Assembly (NCBI GenBank): GCA_910585005.1
Contig: CAJUCN010000004.1
Span: 124,001-188,000, forward strand
DNA: 64,000 bases
Reading direction: 5' to 3'
From: an uncultured Lachnospiraceae bacterium
GTDB lineage: Bacteria > Bacillota > Clostridia > Lachnospirales > Lachnospiraceae
Position numbers and translations under genes: made by a program. Positions 9,218 to 17,716 of this stretch are shown here, in pieces. The notes below the pieces were generated by a model. The model worked only from the letters and a program-made list of their open reading frames with translations. It was not told the origin of the DNA and did no database searches. Position 1 is the first letter of the stretch. Each line of letters opens with the position of its first letter.

Positions 9218-9841
9218 ATGAGCAGTAGAATTGAACAATTGATCGATGAGATTGAAACCTATATAGATGGTTGTAAGTATCAGCCTCTTTCTAATACAAA
9301 GATCATTGTGAATAAAGAGGAAATCGATGAGCTTCTCCGTGAACTCCGAATGAAAACACCGGATGAGATCAAACGATATCAGAAAATTATCAGTAATAAG
9401 GAAGCGATTTTGAGTGATGCCCGTGCCAAAGCGGAAGCCCTTGTCAATGATGCAATGGTTCATACCAATGAACTGATCAGTGAGCATGAGATTTATCAAC
9501 AGGCATATACACAGGCTACCATAGTTGTAAAGCAGGCAAGCCAGCAGGCACAGGAAATTTTGGACAATGCAGTCATTGAGGCAAATAACATGCGGGCGGC
9601 TGCCATGCAGTATACCGATGATATTTTGGCAAATATAGAAGCTTTAATGACACAGACTATGAAAATGACTACAGATCATTATGAAAGTTTTATTACGGCA
9701 TTAAGCCATTACAATGATGTGGTAAATGCCAACAGGGTAGAATTAAATCCGCCTGAGGCTGATGAGTATCCGTCCCAGGGGCCTCAGACAGATGGCAATA
9801 CCGGGGGTGCAGGCGATAACCTGAATCTGGATTTAATTTAA
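9218..9841 (+). CDS. Coiled-coil protein of unknown function, DivIVA/ATPase subunit-like
   Basis: A 207-residue soluble protein, not assigned to a named function. Residues about 1-30 form an acidic helix. A long, alanine- and glutamine-rich amphipathic helix follows (about 50-165; AKAEALVNDAMVHT, KQASQQAQEILDNA, EANNMRAAAMQ), and a disordered tail rich in Pro, Gly, Asp and Asn ends the chain. The heptad-like helix resembles DivIVA-type and V-ATPase-subunit-like proteins often found after coaD in Lachnospiraceae, so a structural or scaffolding role is possible. No signal peptide, membrane segment or catalytic motif is visible. It ends 15 bp before a terminator and so closes the operon. Confidence 0.7.
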   Translation: MSSRIEQLIDEIETYIDGCKYQPLSNTKIIVNKEEIDELLRELRMKTPDEIKRYQKIISNKEAILSDARAKAEALVNDAMVHTNELISEHEIYQQAYTQATIVVKQASQQAQEILDNAVIEANNMRAAAMQYTDDILANIEALMTQTMKMTTDHYESFITALSHYNDVVNANRVELNPPEADEYPSQGPQTDGNTGGAGDNLNLDLI

Positions 9842-9855
9842 AGATAGTAATTCTC

Positions 9856-9885
9856 ACCGGCTTACCTTTTGGGAAGCCGGTTTTT
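9856..9885 (+). terminator. Rho-independent terminator closing the parE-to-coiled-coil run
   Basis: The stem ACCGGCTT / AAGCCGGT is separated by a short loop and followed by a run of T. It lies 15 bp after the coiled-coil gene and upstream of the amidase gene. Confidence 0.85.
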
Positions 9886-9923
9886 ATCGTTTGACAGGCG
9901 TAAAGGGTTCTTAGGTGGAAAAT

Positions 9924-11297
9924 ATGAAACATTTGATTTTTATTAAATTCAGGTCTGTAAAAATTGCAGTAATGACCATTTGCCTGTTTGGTATATTCTT
10001 TGGAATTTCAGGAATGCGTGTTAAGGCTGACGAACCGCTTATCATTGTGATCGACCCGGGACATGGAGGCGAAAACCTGGGCGGGGAATATGGGCAGTAT
10101 AGGGAAAAGGATCTGACGCCTATCGTTGCCGAAGCCATGAAAGAAGAACTGGAAAAATATGAAGGGGTGGAAGTCTATCTGACCCATGACAGCGATGTGG
10201 ATATGTCGATTAAAGACCGGGCTGCTTTTGCCGGTGAAAAAAATGCAGATTTTTTATTTTGCCTGCATTTTAACATGTCTGTGAATCATAACCTATTTGG
10301 CGCGGAAGTTTGGGTTCCGGCAACGGATACCTACTATTCAAAAGGATATTCTTTTGCCCAGATCCAAATGCAGCATTTTGAGGATCTGGGGTTGTACTTG
10401 CGGGGAATCAAAACAAGACTCAATGACCGGGATGAAAATTATTATGGGATCTTGCGGTATTGTACGCAGGAGGGGGTTCCCGCGGTGCTGATCGAACATT
10501 GCCATTTAGATCATCCCAAGGATCAGCCCTTTTATCAGGAAGGGGAAACGCAATGGAAGGAACTTGGCATCATGGATGCTACAGCCGTAGCAAAATATTT
10601 TCGGTTAAAATCGGAGATCTTAAATGTGGATTACAGTGATTACCCGGTCCAGGAAATACCTGTTCCGGTTGATATTGTGCGGCCGGATGATACGGAACCG
10701 GAATTGTCTTCCATTGAGGTGACGAATGTCAACGAGGAAACAAGGGAAGTTACTGTGATGGTAAGTGCGGAGGATCCTGACAATTATATCTTATATTACG
10801 AATATAGTATTGATGGGGGGAATGGCTACTCCGAGTTCATGGAATGGCCGCGTACAACGTGGAACAGTTCATTGAAAACGAACACGTTTACAATAACCGT
10901 CCCCTATGATCAGCCGGTCGACCTTCGCGTTAAAGTATACAATGGTTTTGACCTCTTTACAGAGAGTAATATTATTTCATTAGAAGCAATTCCTGATCCG
11001 GAAAGGTTAAAGCGGGAAGCGGAACTTGCCGCACAGGAAGAACGAAGGAGACAACAGGAACTTGCGGATTTATCTGAAGCTCCCCTTTATGACGGATCAG
11101 AGGAGGAAGGTTTGGATAAAATCAGGCAGGAGATGAAAGAATTTCCTGTGGAGGAACGTTTAGAGCAGGAACAAGAGACGGATTCTGTATGGTATGTTTT
11201 AGTCTTGCTGATCCTTATTTTGGCTGCCATGATCTTTGTAGCCTTTTTTATGGCAAGAAAAATTGATTTGCTGCTAAAAGATAAAAAAAGACGGTAA
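9924..11297 (+). CDS. Membrane-anchored N-acetylmuramoyl-L-alanine amidase (Amidase_3)
   Basis: A 457-residue exported cell-wall hydrolase that cuts the bond between N-acetylmuramic acid and the stem peptide. A signal or anchor helix covers about residues 10-34. The amidase_3 domain shows zinc ligands His47 (IDPGHGG), Glu61 (REKDL) and His115 (FCLHFN), plus the catalytic Glu191 (VLIEHCHL). An Ig-like stretch follows (about 265-345), then a charged coiled-coil region, and a C-terminal transmembrane helix (about 423-445) with a basic tail. The enzyme is therefore probably tethered to the membrane rather than released. ATG 9924 with AGGTGG upstream is preferred, but GTG 9915 is possible. The last 50 bp overlap the 3' end of the convergent gene. 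Confidence 0.85.
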   Translation: MKHLIFIKFRSVKIAVMTICLFGIFFGISGMRVKADEPLIIVIDPGHGGENLGGEYGQYREKDLTPIVAEAMKEELEKYEGVEVYLTHDSDVDMSIKDRAAFAGEKNADFLFCLHFNMSVNHNLFGAEVWVPATDTYYSKGYSFAQIQMQHFEDLGLYLRGIKTRLNDRDENYYGILRYCTQEGVPAVLIEHCHLDHPKDQPFYQEGETQWKELGIMDATAVAKYFRLKSEILNVDYSDYPVQEIPVPVDIVRPDDTEPELSSIEVTNVNEETREVTVMVSAEDPDNYILYYEYSIDGGNGYSEFMEWPRTTWNSSLKTNTFTITVPYDQPVDLRVKVYNGFDLFTESNIISLEAIPDPERLKREAELAAQEERRRQQELADLSEAPLYDGSEEEGLDKIRQEMKEFPVEERLEQEQETDSVWYVLVLLILILAAMIFVAFFMARKIDLLLKDKKRR

Positions 11298-12189
11298 TCG
11301 CGGTGAGGATCATTTTGTGCATGATATATTCTGTGATAGACAGGCCACTGCCACGGATCATGCTGTAAGTCTGGGCAATGCATGACAGGCCGCCAAAGGG
11401 CAGCGCACAGAGTACAAAATAAGGGGCTTTCTGGCCAAGTGTACTGATGCCGCCAGTAATTTCCAAAAGACAGCAAAAGCCTTGGGTAAGGATATTTTTG
11501 TAGGGGCTTGTGCCGAAAATACCAAAGGCAAGCGTTGGAAGGATAAAAAGGAGATTAAAGACGATCATATAACCGCCCAGCCGGGCAATATTAAGTAAGG
11601 CGCTCTCAATAGACTGGTCAAGCGCACTTGCCAGATGGGGTTCCTGGCTGTTTGGAACAGGGCGGCTGCCAAAGGCACAGATGTTGCCTGAGTAGATCGT
11701 ATAGCGGAGGATTAATCCGTAAAAAAATGGCAGGGCATACATACCAAATAAATAAAGCCCAGGGGAAGTGATCCCCAGGAGAGGCATGACAAAACTTAAA
11801 AAATACACGGGACCAATATTGTTGCAAAATGCCAGCAAGAAAGATGCTTCCTTTTGGGAGATCATCTTGTTTTCATAAAGCTGTGCGGCTGTGTGGGCGC
11901 CCATGGGAAATCCGCATAAAAATCCGACCACCATGCCATAAACGCAGGATGGGCCTACCCGGAAGATCCGCCCAAGAAAGGGCATGAGAAATTGAACACA
12001 AGGTGCGGCAAGGTTTAACCGTATGATGACCCCGGAAAGAACTATAAACGGGAAAAGTGCGGGAATCATTTTGGTAAACCATAGATTCAATCCTTTTAAG
12101 GCATAAGAAAGACATGCTTCGGGATAAATCAAAATAACGGCAAACAGGCAGGCTGCAATGATGGAATAGAGAGAAAATTTCTGTTTCAT
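11248..12189 (-). CDS. YlbJ/SpoVV-like integral membrane protein with nucleoside-recognition (Gate) domain
   Basis: A 313-residue polytopic membrane protein with about eight hydrophobic segments. The motif GFLCGFPMGAHTAAQLY, followed by AFCNNIGPVYFLSF, matches the Gate-domain family that includes the sporulation protein YlbJ (SpoVV), which helps dipicolinic acid cross the outer forespore membrane. It is shorter than typical YlbJ (about 400 residues), so it may be a shorter paralogue or a related transporter. The function is inferred from the family only. It is transcribed divergently from rsuA across only about 38 bp and convergently into the amidase gene, with a 50-bp 3' overlap. Confidence 0.6.
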   Translation of the reverse strand: MKQKFSLYSIIAACLFAVILIYPEACLSYALKGLNLWFTKMIPALFPFIVLSGVIIRLNLAAPCVQFLMPFLGRIFRVGPSCVYGMVVGFLCGFPMGAHTAAQLYENKMISQKEASFLLAFCNNIGPVYFLSFVMPLLGITSPGLYLFGMYALPFFYGLILRYTIYSGNICAFGSRPVPNSQEPHLASALDQSIESALLNIARLGGYMIVFNLLFILPTLAFGIFGTSPYKNILTQGFCCLLEITGGISTLGQKAPYFVLCALPFGGLSCIAQTYSMIRGSGLSITEYIMHKMILTAITVFFYLLAANQFFLP

Positions 12190-12211
12190 GATAGGCTCTC
12201 ACAATAATTTA

Positions 12212-12220
12212 TGCTATGAT
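12212..12220 (+). promoter_or_regulatory. Possible extended -10 promoter element for rsuA
   Basis: TGCTATGAT fits an extended -10 (TGnTATAAT) with one mismatch. No clear -35 is seen. The predicted transcription start (about 12227) would fall at the rsuA start codon. Confidence 0.4.
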
Positions 12221-12227
12221 AATGATT

Positions 12228-12968
12228 ATGAGAATTGACAAGTTATTATGCGAAATGAATATAGGCTCCAGAAGCCAGGTAAAGACGTTGATCAAAAAAG
12301 GTCTTGTCAGTGTGAATGGAAGTAAGGTGACTAAAGCTGATATGCAGGTAAACGGGGAGGGGGATCTGATTTCCTGTGAAGGAAAAGAATACCAGTACCG
12401 TCCTTATGTTTATTATATGATGAACAAACCGGCAGGAATCATTACGGCAACCAAAGATATCAGGGAACGGACGGTATGGGATCTTTTTTGTGAACAGTTA
12501 GCCGAAAAAAACAATGGGGATCTTAAGGGAATTCCGATGCGGGATATTTTTCCTGTGGGAAGACTGGATAAAGATACTGTCGGACTGCTTGTGCTTACCA
12601 ATGATGGGGATATGGCACACCAGCTTCTTGCACCCGGCAGCCATGTGCCAAAGAAATATTATGTCAAAACCGACCGGCCGTTGGATAGGGCAGGGGAACG
12701 GCTGCTTCGGGAAGGTGTGGATATCGGTGAGAAGACGTTGACACGGCCTGCCGGGCTTACTTATGCTGGGGAAGAGGAGGGTTATTACCTGACGATCACA
12801 GAAGGAAAGTTCCATCAAGTCAAAAGAATGTTTCAAGCGGCAGGAGTGCAGGTCGTGTATTTAAAAAGGGTATCTATGGGTGGCCTTATGTTGGATGAAT
12901 GCCTTCGGGAAGGGCAGATCCGTGAATTAACGAAAGAAGAGGTTTGTGCATTATGCTCAAAGAAATAG
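12228..12968 (+). CDS. rsuA: 16S rRNA pseudouridine(516) synthase, RsuA family
   Basis: A 246-residue protein with an N-terminal S4 RNA-binding domain (MRIDKLLCEMNIGSRSQVK) and a RsuA-type catalytic domain. The catalytic aspartate is Asp114 in GRLDKDTVGLLVLTNDG, and EGKFHQVKRMFQAAG is the other family motif. The enzyme converts U516 of 16S rRNA to pseudouridine. RluB/E/F-type specificity cannot be fully excluded. ATG 12228 gives the family's normal N terminus, although in-frame ATGs lie at 12216 and 12222. None has a convincing Shine-Dalgarno sequence, which is unusual in this window. It overlaps the following HAD gene by 16 bp. Confidence 0.87.
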   Translation: MRIDKLLCEMNIGSRSQVKTLIKKGLVSVNGSKVTKADMQVNGEGDLISCEGKEYQYRPYVYYMMNKPAGIITATKDIRERTVWDLFCEQLAEKNNGDLKGIPMRDIFPVGRLDKDTVGLLVLTNDGDMAHQLLAPGSHVPKKYYVKTDRPLDRAGERLLREGVDIGEKTLTRPAGLTYAGEEEGYYLTITEGKFHQVKRMFQAAGVQVVYLKRVSMGGLMLDECLREGQIRELTKEEVCALCSKK

Positions 12969-13612
12969 ATGCAGTATTATTTGACTTGGATGGGTCACTG
13001 GTTGATTCCATGTGGCTTTGGAGAGAAATCGATATTGAGTATCTAGGGCGGTATGGGATTTCTATACCGGAAGGATTGCAGATTCAAATAGAAGGAATGA
13101 GTTTTTCGGAGACTGCCGTCTATTTTAAGGAGCGGTTTCAAATTCCCGATACACTGGAAAAAATAAAGAGCGATTGGAATCAAATGGCGTGGGATAAATA
13201 TACCCATCAGGTTCCCTTAAAGGCAGGAGCAGATGTATTCGTAAAATACTGCCGGGAACATAACATAAAACTAGGGATTGCGTCCAGCAATTCCAGGGAA
13301 TTGATTGAAAATGTCCTTGCGGTCCATGGGATCTTGGGAGATTTCCAAACAATCGTTACCGGCTGTGATGTGAAAAAAGGCAAACCAGCGCCGGATGTTT
13401 ATTTGGAGGCGGCGAAATGCTGCCAGGTGACGGCGAAACGCTGTCTGGTATTTGAGGATATTGTTCCCGGTATCATGGCGGGCAAAGCAGCCGGAATGAA
13501 AGTTTGTGCAGTAGAAGACGAATATTCCAGTTATCAGGAAGCGGAAAAAAGAAGGCTGGCGGATTACTATATTAAAGATTACATGGAGATTATGTCAGCG
13601 CTTAAGGGCTAA
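12953..13612 (+). CDS. HAD-superfamily hydrolase, beta-phosphoglucomutase-like
   Basis: A 219-residue HAD phosphatase. The nucleophile motif is FDLDGSLVDS (residues about 10-19), motif II is IASSNS, and the region CDVKKGKPAPDVY supplies the motif III lysine and the following loop. FEDIVPGIMAGKAAGM is motif IV. A helical cap (about 20-85) marks it as a subclass I, beta-phosphoglucomutase-like member that acts on a small phosphorylated metabolite. The substrate is unknown. The start at ATG 12953 has AAGAGG upstream and overlaps the rsuA end by 16 bp, so the two genes are probably translationally coupled. Confidence 0.85.
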   Translation: MLKEIDAVLFDLDGSLVDSMWLWREIDIEYLGRYGISIPEGLQIQIEGMSFSETAVYFKERFQIPDTLEKIKSDWNQMAWDKYTHQVPLKAGADVFVKYCREHNIKLGIASSNSRELIENVLAVHGILGDFQTIVTGCDVKKGKPAPDVYLEAAKCCQVTAKRCLVFEDIVPGIMAGKAAGMKVCAVEDEYSSYQEAEKRRLADYYIKDYMEIMSALKG

Positions 13613-13622
13613 GGAGTTTTTT

Positions 13623-15491
13623 TTGGAAAATGCTTTTTTACCTGTGTGCAGACAGGATATGATCGAAAGGAATATCAAGCAGTTTGATTTTGTCTATATT
13701 ATCGGGGATGCTTATGTAGACCATCCATCCTTTGGACATGCCATTATCAGCCGTGTTCTTGAAGCTCACGGTTATACGGTCGGGATCATTTCCCAGCCGG
13801 ACTGGAAGGATGAGGACAGTATTTGCCTATATGGCAGACCACGGCTGGGCTTTTTGGTCAGCGCCGGAAATATGGATTCTATGGTGAATCATTATTATGT
13901 TTCCGGAAAACGGCGAAAACAGGATGCCTATACGCCGGGAGGTGTCACGGGAAAAAGGCCAGATTATGCCACGGTGGTCTATGGCAATATGATCCGCCGG
14001 AAATATAAGGATGTACCGGTGATCATCGGCGGAATCGAAGCAAGCCTTAGAAGGCTTGCCCATTACGATTACTGGAGTAATTCTTTCAAACGTTCTGTTC
14101 TATTAGACAGCCAGGCAGATCTTCTTTCTTATGGAATGGGAGAAAAATCTATTGTTGAAATTGCAGATGCCTTAAATAGTGGCATTGGGGTAAGGGATCT
14201 TACATTTATTCAGGGGACTGTGTACCGTACAAAGGATCTTTCAGGCATTACAGGCGGCTTAGATGAGCATTATAATGCTGTGATACTCCCTTCCTATGAA
14301 GAGATGAAGGCAGATCCGTTCCTGTATGCCAAAAGTTTTAAGATCCAATACCAAAATACAGATGCTGTCAGTGCAAGACCACTGGCGGAAAAATATCCAA
14401 ATGGCGTGTATGTGGTTCAAAACCCACCTCAAAGCCCGCTTACCACGGAGGAAATGGATGATATCTATTCCCTCTCTTATCAAAGAACCTATCATCCCTC
14501 CTACCAGGCAGCGGGGGGTGTTCCGGCAGTGACGGAGATCAGGTTTTCGCTGATCAGCAGCCGGGGATGTTTCGGGGGATGCAGTTTTTGTGCCCTTAAT
14601 TTTCATCAGGGACGGGTCGTTCAGGTAAGAAGTCACGAATCATTACTTGCGGAAGCCCAAGAGATGGTGAAAGATCCTGATTTTAAAGGATATATTCATG
14701 ATGTGGGAGGACCTACCGCTAATTTCCGGCATCCATCCTGTACAAAGCAGCAAAAAGCCGGTGTATGCCAAAACAGGCAGTGTCTCTACCCATCCCCCTG
14801 CCCCAATCTGGATGCGGATCATAGCGATTACTTGGAACTGCTCCGAAAACTCAGGGCAGTGCCAGGTGTAAAGAAGGTATTCATCCGTTCCGGTATCCGT
14901 TTTGATTACCTGCTTGCGGAAGGGAAAAAGGAGTTTTTGAGAGAACTTGTGGAACATCATATCAGCGGCCAGCTTAAAGTGGCTCCTGAACATATTTCAG
15001 ATGTAGTGCTTTGCCGGATGGGAAAGCCTAAGAGGAAAATATACGAAAGATTTGTCAGGGAATATTACGAATGGAACCGGAAACTTGGAAAAGATCAGTA
15101 TTTAGTGCCTTACCTTATGTCGTCTCATCCGGGGTCAACTTTGAAAGAAGCGATAGAGTTGGCGGAATACCTCCGCGACTTAGGCTATATGCCAGAACAG
15201 GTGCAGGATTTTTATCCAACGCCTTCCACACTGTCTACCGTAATGTATTATACCGGTATTGACCCAAGAGATGGGAAACCGGTGTATGTATGCCGCAGCC
15301 CCCATGAGAAGGCAATGCAGAGAGCCTTGATCCAATACCGGAATCCTGCTGTGTATGAATTAGTTTATGAAGCGCTTCAAAAAGAAGGACGGATGGATTT
15401 AGTGGGATATGAGAAAAAATGTCTGATCAGGCCGAGGAAAAAAGAACCAAAAACGGATAAACACAGAAAGAACGGGAGGAAACATCGTTGA
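13623..15491 (+). CDS. YgiQ family radical SAM protein
   Basis: A 622-residue protein of the YgiQ family. The N-terminal region (AFLPVCRQDMIERN; YIIGDAYVDHPSFGHAI) is the conserved YgiQ N-terminal domain. The radical SAM cluster motif CxxxCxxC is Cys316, Cys320 and Cys323 in RGCFGGCSFC. A cysteine-rich stretch CTKQQKAGVCQNRQCLYPSPC follows the core, as is common in the family, and a basic tail ends the chain. The reaction catalysed by YgiQ is not established. The start is TTG at 13623 with AAGGAG upstream at 6-base spacing. The stop overlaps the start of the next gene. Confidence 0.9.
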   Translation: MENAFLPVCRQDMIERNIKQFDFVYIIGDAYVDHPSFGHAIISRVLEAHGYTVGIISQPDWKDEDSICLYGRPRLGFLVSAGNMDSMVNHYYVSGKRRKQDAYTPGGVTGKRPDYATVVYGNMIRRKYKDVPVIIGGIEASLRRLAHYDYWSNSFKRSVLLDSQADLLSYGMGEKSIVEIADALNSGIGVRDLTFIQGTVYRTKDLSGITGGLDEHYNAVILPSYEEMKADPFLYAKSFKIQYQNTDAVSARPLAEKYPNGVYVVQNPPQSPLTTEEMDDIYSLSYQRTYHPSYQAAGGVPAVTEIRFSLISSRGCFGGCSFCALNFHQGRVVQVRSHESLLAEAQEMVKDPDFKGYIHDVGGPTANFRHPSCTKQQKAGVCQNRQCLYPSPCPNLDADHSDYLELLRKLRAVPGVKKVFIRSGIRFDYLLAEGKKEFLRELVEHHISGQLKVAPEHISDVVLCRMGKPKRKIYERFVREYYEWNRKLGKDQYLVPYLMSSHPGSTLKEAIELAEYLRDLGYMPEQVQDFYPTPSTLSTVMYYTGIDPRDGKPVYVCRSPHEKAMQRALIQYRNPAVYELVYEALQKEGRMDLVGYEKKCLIRPRKKEPKTDKHRKNGRKHR

Positions 15492-16057
15492 AGAAGGCTG
15501 TGAAAGGAAACTTTGGATATTTGAAACAAAAAAGGGTGCAGGTGATCCTTCGTACGATCGTCTTTTTTGCGATTTCCCTTGCTCTTTTTGCCGTGGGATA
15601 TGCAACTACCCACACCAAAAGAAATCTTCTTACAATAGTCGCCATCCTTGGATGTCTGCCAGCATGTAAAAGTATGGTGAATATGATTATGTTTTTACGC
15701 GCGACCGGATGCAGTATGGGAGCGTATGAGAAGATTAAGAAGGCGGAAGGCCATTTAGTGGGAATGTATGATATGTATTTTACTTCTTACCAAAAAAACT
15801 TTGCACTCAGCCATATGGTATTGGAAGATAAGATCATTTTAGGATATACGGAGGATCCCAAATGCGATATTGCGAAATGCAAAGAACATTTGGAAACTAT
15901 GTTGAAACAGGCAGGATACAAAGAGTTTACCATCACGGTTACCGATGACCTATCTAAATATTGCCAGCAGTTAAATCAGCTAAATGACAGGAACCAACCC
16001 TGCAATCCTCAAAAAGATGATGAAGCCAGAGTTGCACTTTACGATATTTCCTTATAG
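15488..16057 (+). CDS. Conserved membrane protein of unknown function
   Basis: A 189-residue protein that I do not recognise. Two hydrophobic helices near the N terminus (about 19-40 and 47-70) are followed by a soluble C-terminal domain of about 115 residues containing several cysteines (KCDIAKCKEH). The short first loop suggests a hairpin anchor with the C-terminal domain in the cytoplasm. The start is TTG at 15488, sharing the TTGA with the YgiQ stop and preceded by GGGAGGA, so translation is coupled. An RluC/D-type synthase gene follows after 22 bp through a duplicated ribosome binding site. Confidence 0.65.
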   Translation: MKKAVKGNFGYLKQKRVQVILRTIVFFAISLALFAVGYATTHTKRNLLTIVAILGCLPACKSMVNMIMFLRATGCSMGAYEKIKKAEGHLVGMYDMYFTSYQKNFALSHMVLEDKIILGYTEDPKCDIAKCKEHLETMLKQAGYKEFTITVTDDLSKYCQQLNQLNDRNQPCNPQKDDEARVALYDISL

Positions 16058-16079
16058 GGGGAGATCATAGGGGGAGATC
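16054..16079 (+). repeat. Tandem 13-bp duplication carrying two copies of the ribosome binding site
   Basis: The unit ATAGGGGGAGATC occurs twice in direct tandem (16054-16066 and 16067-16079) and is immediately followed by the ATG of the pseudouridine synthase gene. The first copy supplies the stop codon TAG of the upstream gene. Each unit carries a GGGGGAG Shine-Dalgarno-like core. Confidence 0.9.
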
Positions 16080-17063
16080 ATGCGACAGATTGTAATCAAA
16101 GAAAACGAAGCCGGGCAGCGATTGGATAAGTTCTTACGCAAGTATATGCCTTATGCGCCAGCTTCATTTTTTTATAAAATGCTCCGCAAAAAGAATATCA
16201 CACTCAATGGGAAGAAGGCGGAAGGGAAGGAAAAGCTTAGTGCAGGCGATTGGGTGCATTTTTATCTCGCGGAAGAAACCATAGAAGGATTTCGTGAGAC
16301 AAATACCATGGTAAATGAGTACCAAAAAGCCTATCAGGAACTGAAGGGAATTACGGTGGTGTATGAAGATTCCGGTATTCTTATTGTGAATAAGCCAGGA
16401 GATGTGCTTTCTCAAAAGGCCAGGGAAGGGGATCTGTCGGTCAATGAGTGGATGATCGGATATTTGCTTTCTACCGGGCAATTGGCCTTTGACCAGCTTG
16501 CCACTTTTAAGCCTGCCGTATGTAACCGTTTGGACCGGAATACAAAAGGATTGCTGATTGGAAGCAAATCGTTAGCTGCCGGACAGTATATGAACCAACT
16601 GATCAGGGAACGGCAGATCAAAAAATATTATCGTTTGTTTGTAAAAGGGAAAGTATCCAGGGAGGAATTATTGGAAGGTTACCTGGTCAAGGATGAGAAA
16701 ACTAACCGGGTTCATTTGGTAAAGGAAGCCAGCGATGAGAGGGCGTCCTATATTAAGACCAGGTATTATCCAATCAAACAATTTTCGGACCGGACATTGG
16801 TGGAAGCGGAGCTTGTCACAGGGAAATCCCATCAGATCCGTATCCATATGGCAAGCATTTCCCATCCCATACTTGGGGATTACAAGTATGGGGACAGAAA
16901 ATGGAATGATCGTTACAAAGCGGAGCGCCAAATAGAAAGCCAGCTTCTGTATGCATGCAGACTGGAATTTGGGAAATTGAAAGCTCCTTTGGAGGAATTA
17001 AGCTGCCGGGTTATTACGGCGCCAGTTCCTGTAGAATTTGAAAAACTGATGGATAAGGAGTAG
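16080..17063 (+). CDS. RluC/RluD-family pseudouridine synthase
   Basis: A 327-residue protein with an N-terminal S4 domain (ENEAGQRLDKFLRKYMP) and an RluA-type catalytic domain. The catalytic aspartate is Asp152 in CNRLDRNTKGLL, and GKSHQIRIHMASISHPILGDYKYG is the conserved C-terminal motif. It isomerises uridines in 23S rRNA, probably with RluC-like site choice, but the exact target cannot be read from sequence. A second RluA-family member lies at 49113-50030. The start ATG is set by the duplicated GGGGGAG unit. The recU gene follows after 2 bp. Confidence 0.87.
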   Translation: MRQIVIKENEAGQRLDKFLRKYMPYAPASFFYKMLRKKNITLNGKKAEGKEKLSAGDWVHFYLAEETIEGFRETNTMVNEYQKAYQELKGITVVYEDSGILIVNKPGDVLSQKAREGDLSVNEWMIGYLLSTGQLAFDQLATFKPAVCNRLDRNTKGLLIGSKSLAAGQYMNQLIRERQIKKYYRLFVKGKVSREELLEGYLVKDEKTNRVHLVKEASDERASYIKTRYYPIKQFSDRTLVEAELVTGKSHQIRIHMASISHPILGDYKYGDRKWNDRYKAERQIESQLLYACRLEFGKLKAPLEELSCRVITAPVPVEFEKLMDKE

Positions 17064-17065
17064 TC

Positions 17066-17605
17066 ATGGCAACATGGAATTCCAGAGGGCTTCGGGGTTC
17101 AACTCTTGAGGATCTGATCAACCGCACCAACGAAAAGTATCAGGAAAGCGGACTTGCGCTGATTCAAAAGATCCCTACGCCGATCACGCCGATCAATATC
17201 GACAAGTCAACCCGGCACATTACTCTTGCATATTTTGAACAAAAAAGTACCGTAGACTATATCGGTGTAGTTCAGGGGATACCGGTTTGCTTTGATGCAA
17301 AGGAATGCACGATCGACCGGTTTGCTCTTCAAAATACCCATGAACATCAGGTTCTTTTTATGGAACAGTTTGAAAAGCAGGGAGGGGTAGCTTTTTTTCT
17401 CATCTATTATGTGCACCGCGACTTGTTTTATTATCTTCCCTTTGAGATGTTCCGGCTGTTTTGGGACAGGGCGAAGGGTGGCGGAAGAAAAAGTTTTTTA
17501 TTTGAAGAGTTAAACCCGGAGTATATTTTGCCCAAAAAACAGGGGGTCTTTGTTCCCTATCTTGATATCCTGCGTAAGGATCTTGAGGATCGGGATGGTA
17601 TTTGA
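17066..17605 (+). CDS. recU: Holliday junction resolvase RecU
   Basis: A 179-residue nuclease, the usual size of RecU, which cleaves four-way junctions during recombination and chromosome segregation in Firmicutes. The N-terminal RGLRGSTLEDLINRTNEKY and KIPTPITP motifs and LQNTHEHQ are diagnostic. Likely metal-binding and catalytic residues are Asp64 (STVDY), Asp77 and Lys79 (CFDAKE). Asp77 stands where Bacillus RecU has Glu, a conservative change. In Bacillus recU is paired with a class A penicillin-binding protein gene, but here it follows a pseudouridine synthase and precedes the his operon. The his promoter overlaps its stop codon. Confidence 0.93.
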   Translation: MATWNSRGLRGSTLEDLINRTNEKYQESGLALIQKIPTPITPINIDKSTRHITLAYFEQKSTVDYIGVVQGIPVCFDAKECTIDRFALQNTHEHQVLFMEQFEKQGGVAFFLIYYVHRDLFYYLPFEMFRLFWDRAKGGGRKSFLFEELNPEYILPKKQGVFVPYLDILRKDLEDRDGI

Positions 17606-17630
17606 CAAAGCAAGGAACATCCTGTATACT
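17602..17630 (+). promoter_or_regulatory. Sigma-A promoter of the histidine operon
   Basis: TTGACA (17602-17607) and TATACT (17625-17630) are separated by 17 bp. The -35 box overlaps the recU stop codon. The predicted leader before hisZ is about 80 nt, with only weak hairpins (CTACCA/TGGTAG and GCCG-GAGA-CGGC). It is too short for a T-box. Confidence 0.8.
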
Positions 17631-17716
17631 ACCAATAGCCTTGTTTTAGTATGGTAGCACATTAGCGCTTTAAAATGTTAAAATAAAAAGCCGGAGACGG
17701 CAGATTGTGAGGGAAT

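Noticed and set aside
9891..9923. TTGACA upstream of the amidase as a promoter
   Set aside because: No acceptable -10 occurs at 16-18 bp spacing.
17637..17716. T-box or histidine attenuator in the his leader
   Set aside because: The leader is only about 80 nt, with no T-box core motif and no histidine-rich leader peptide.
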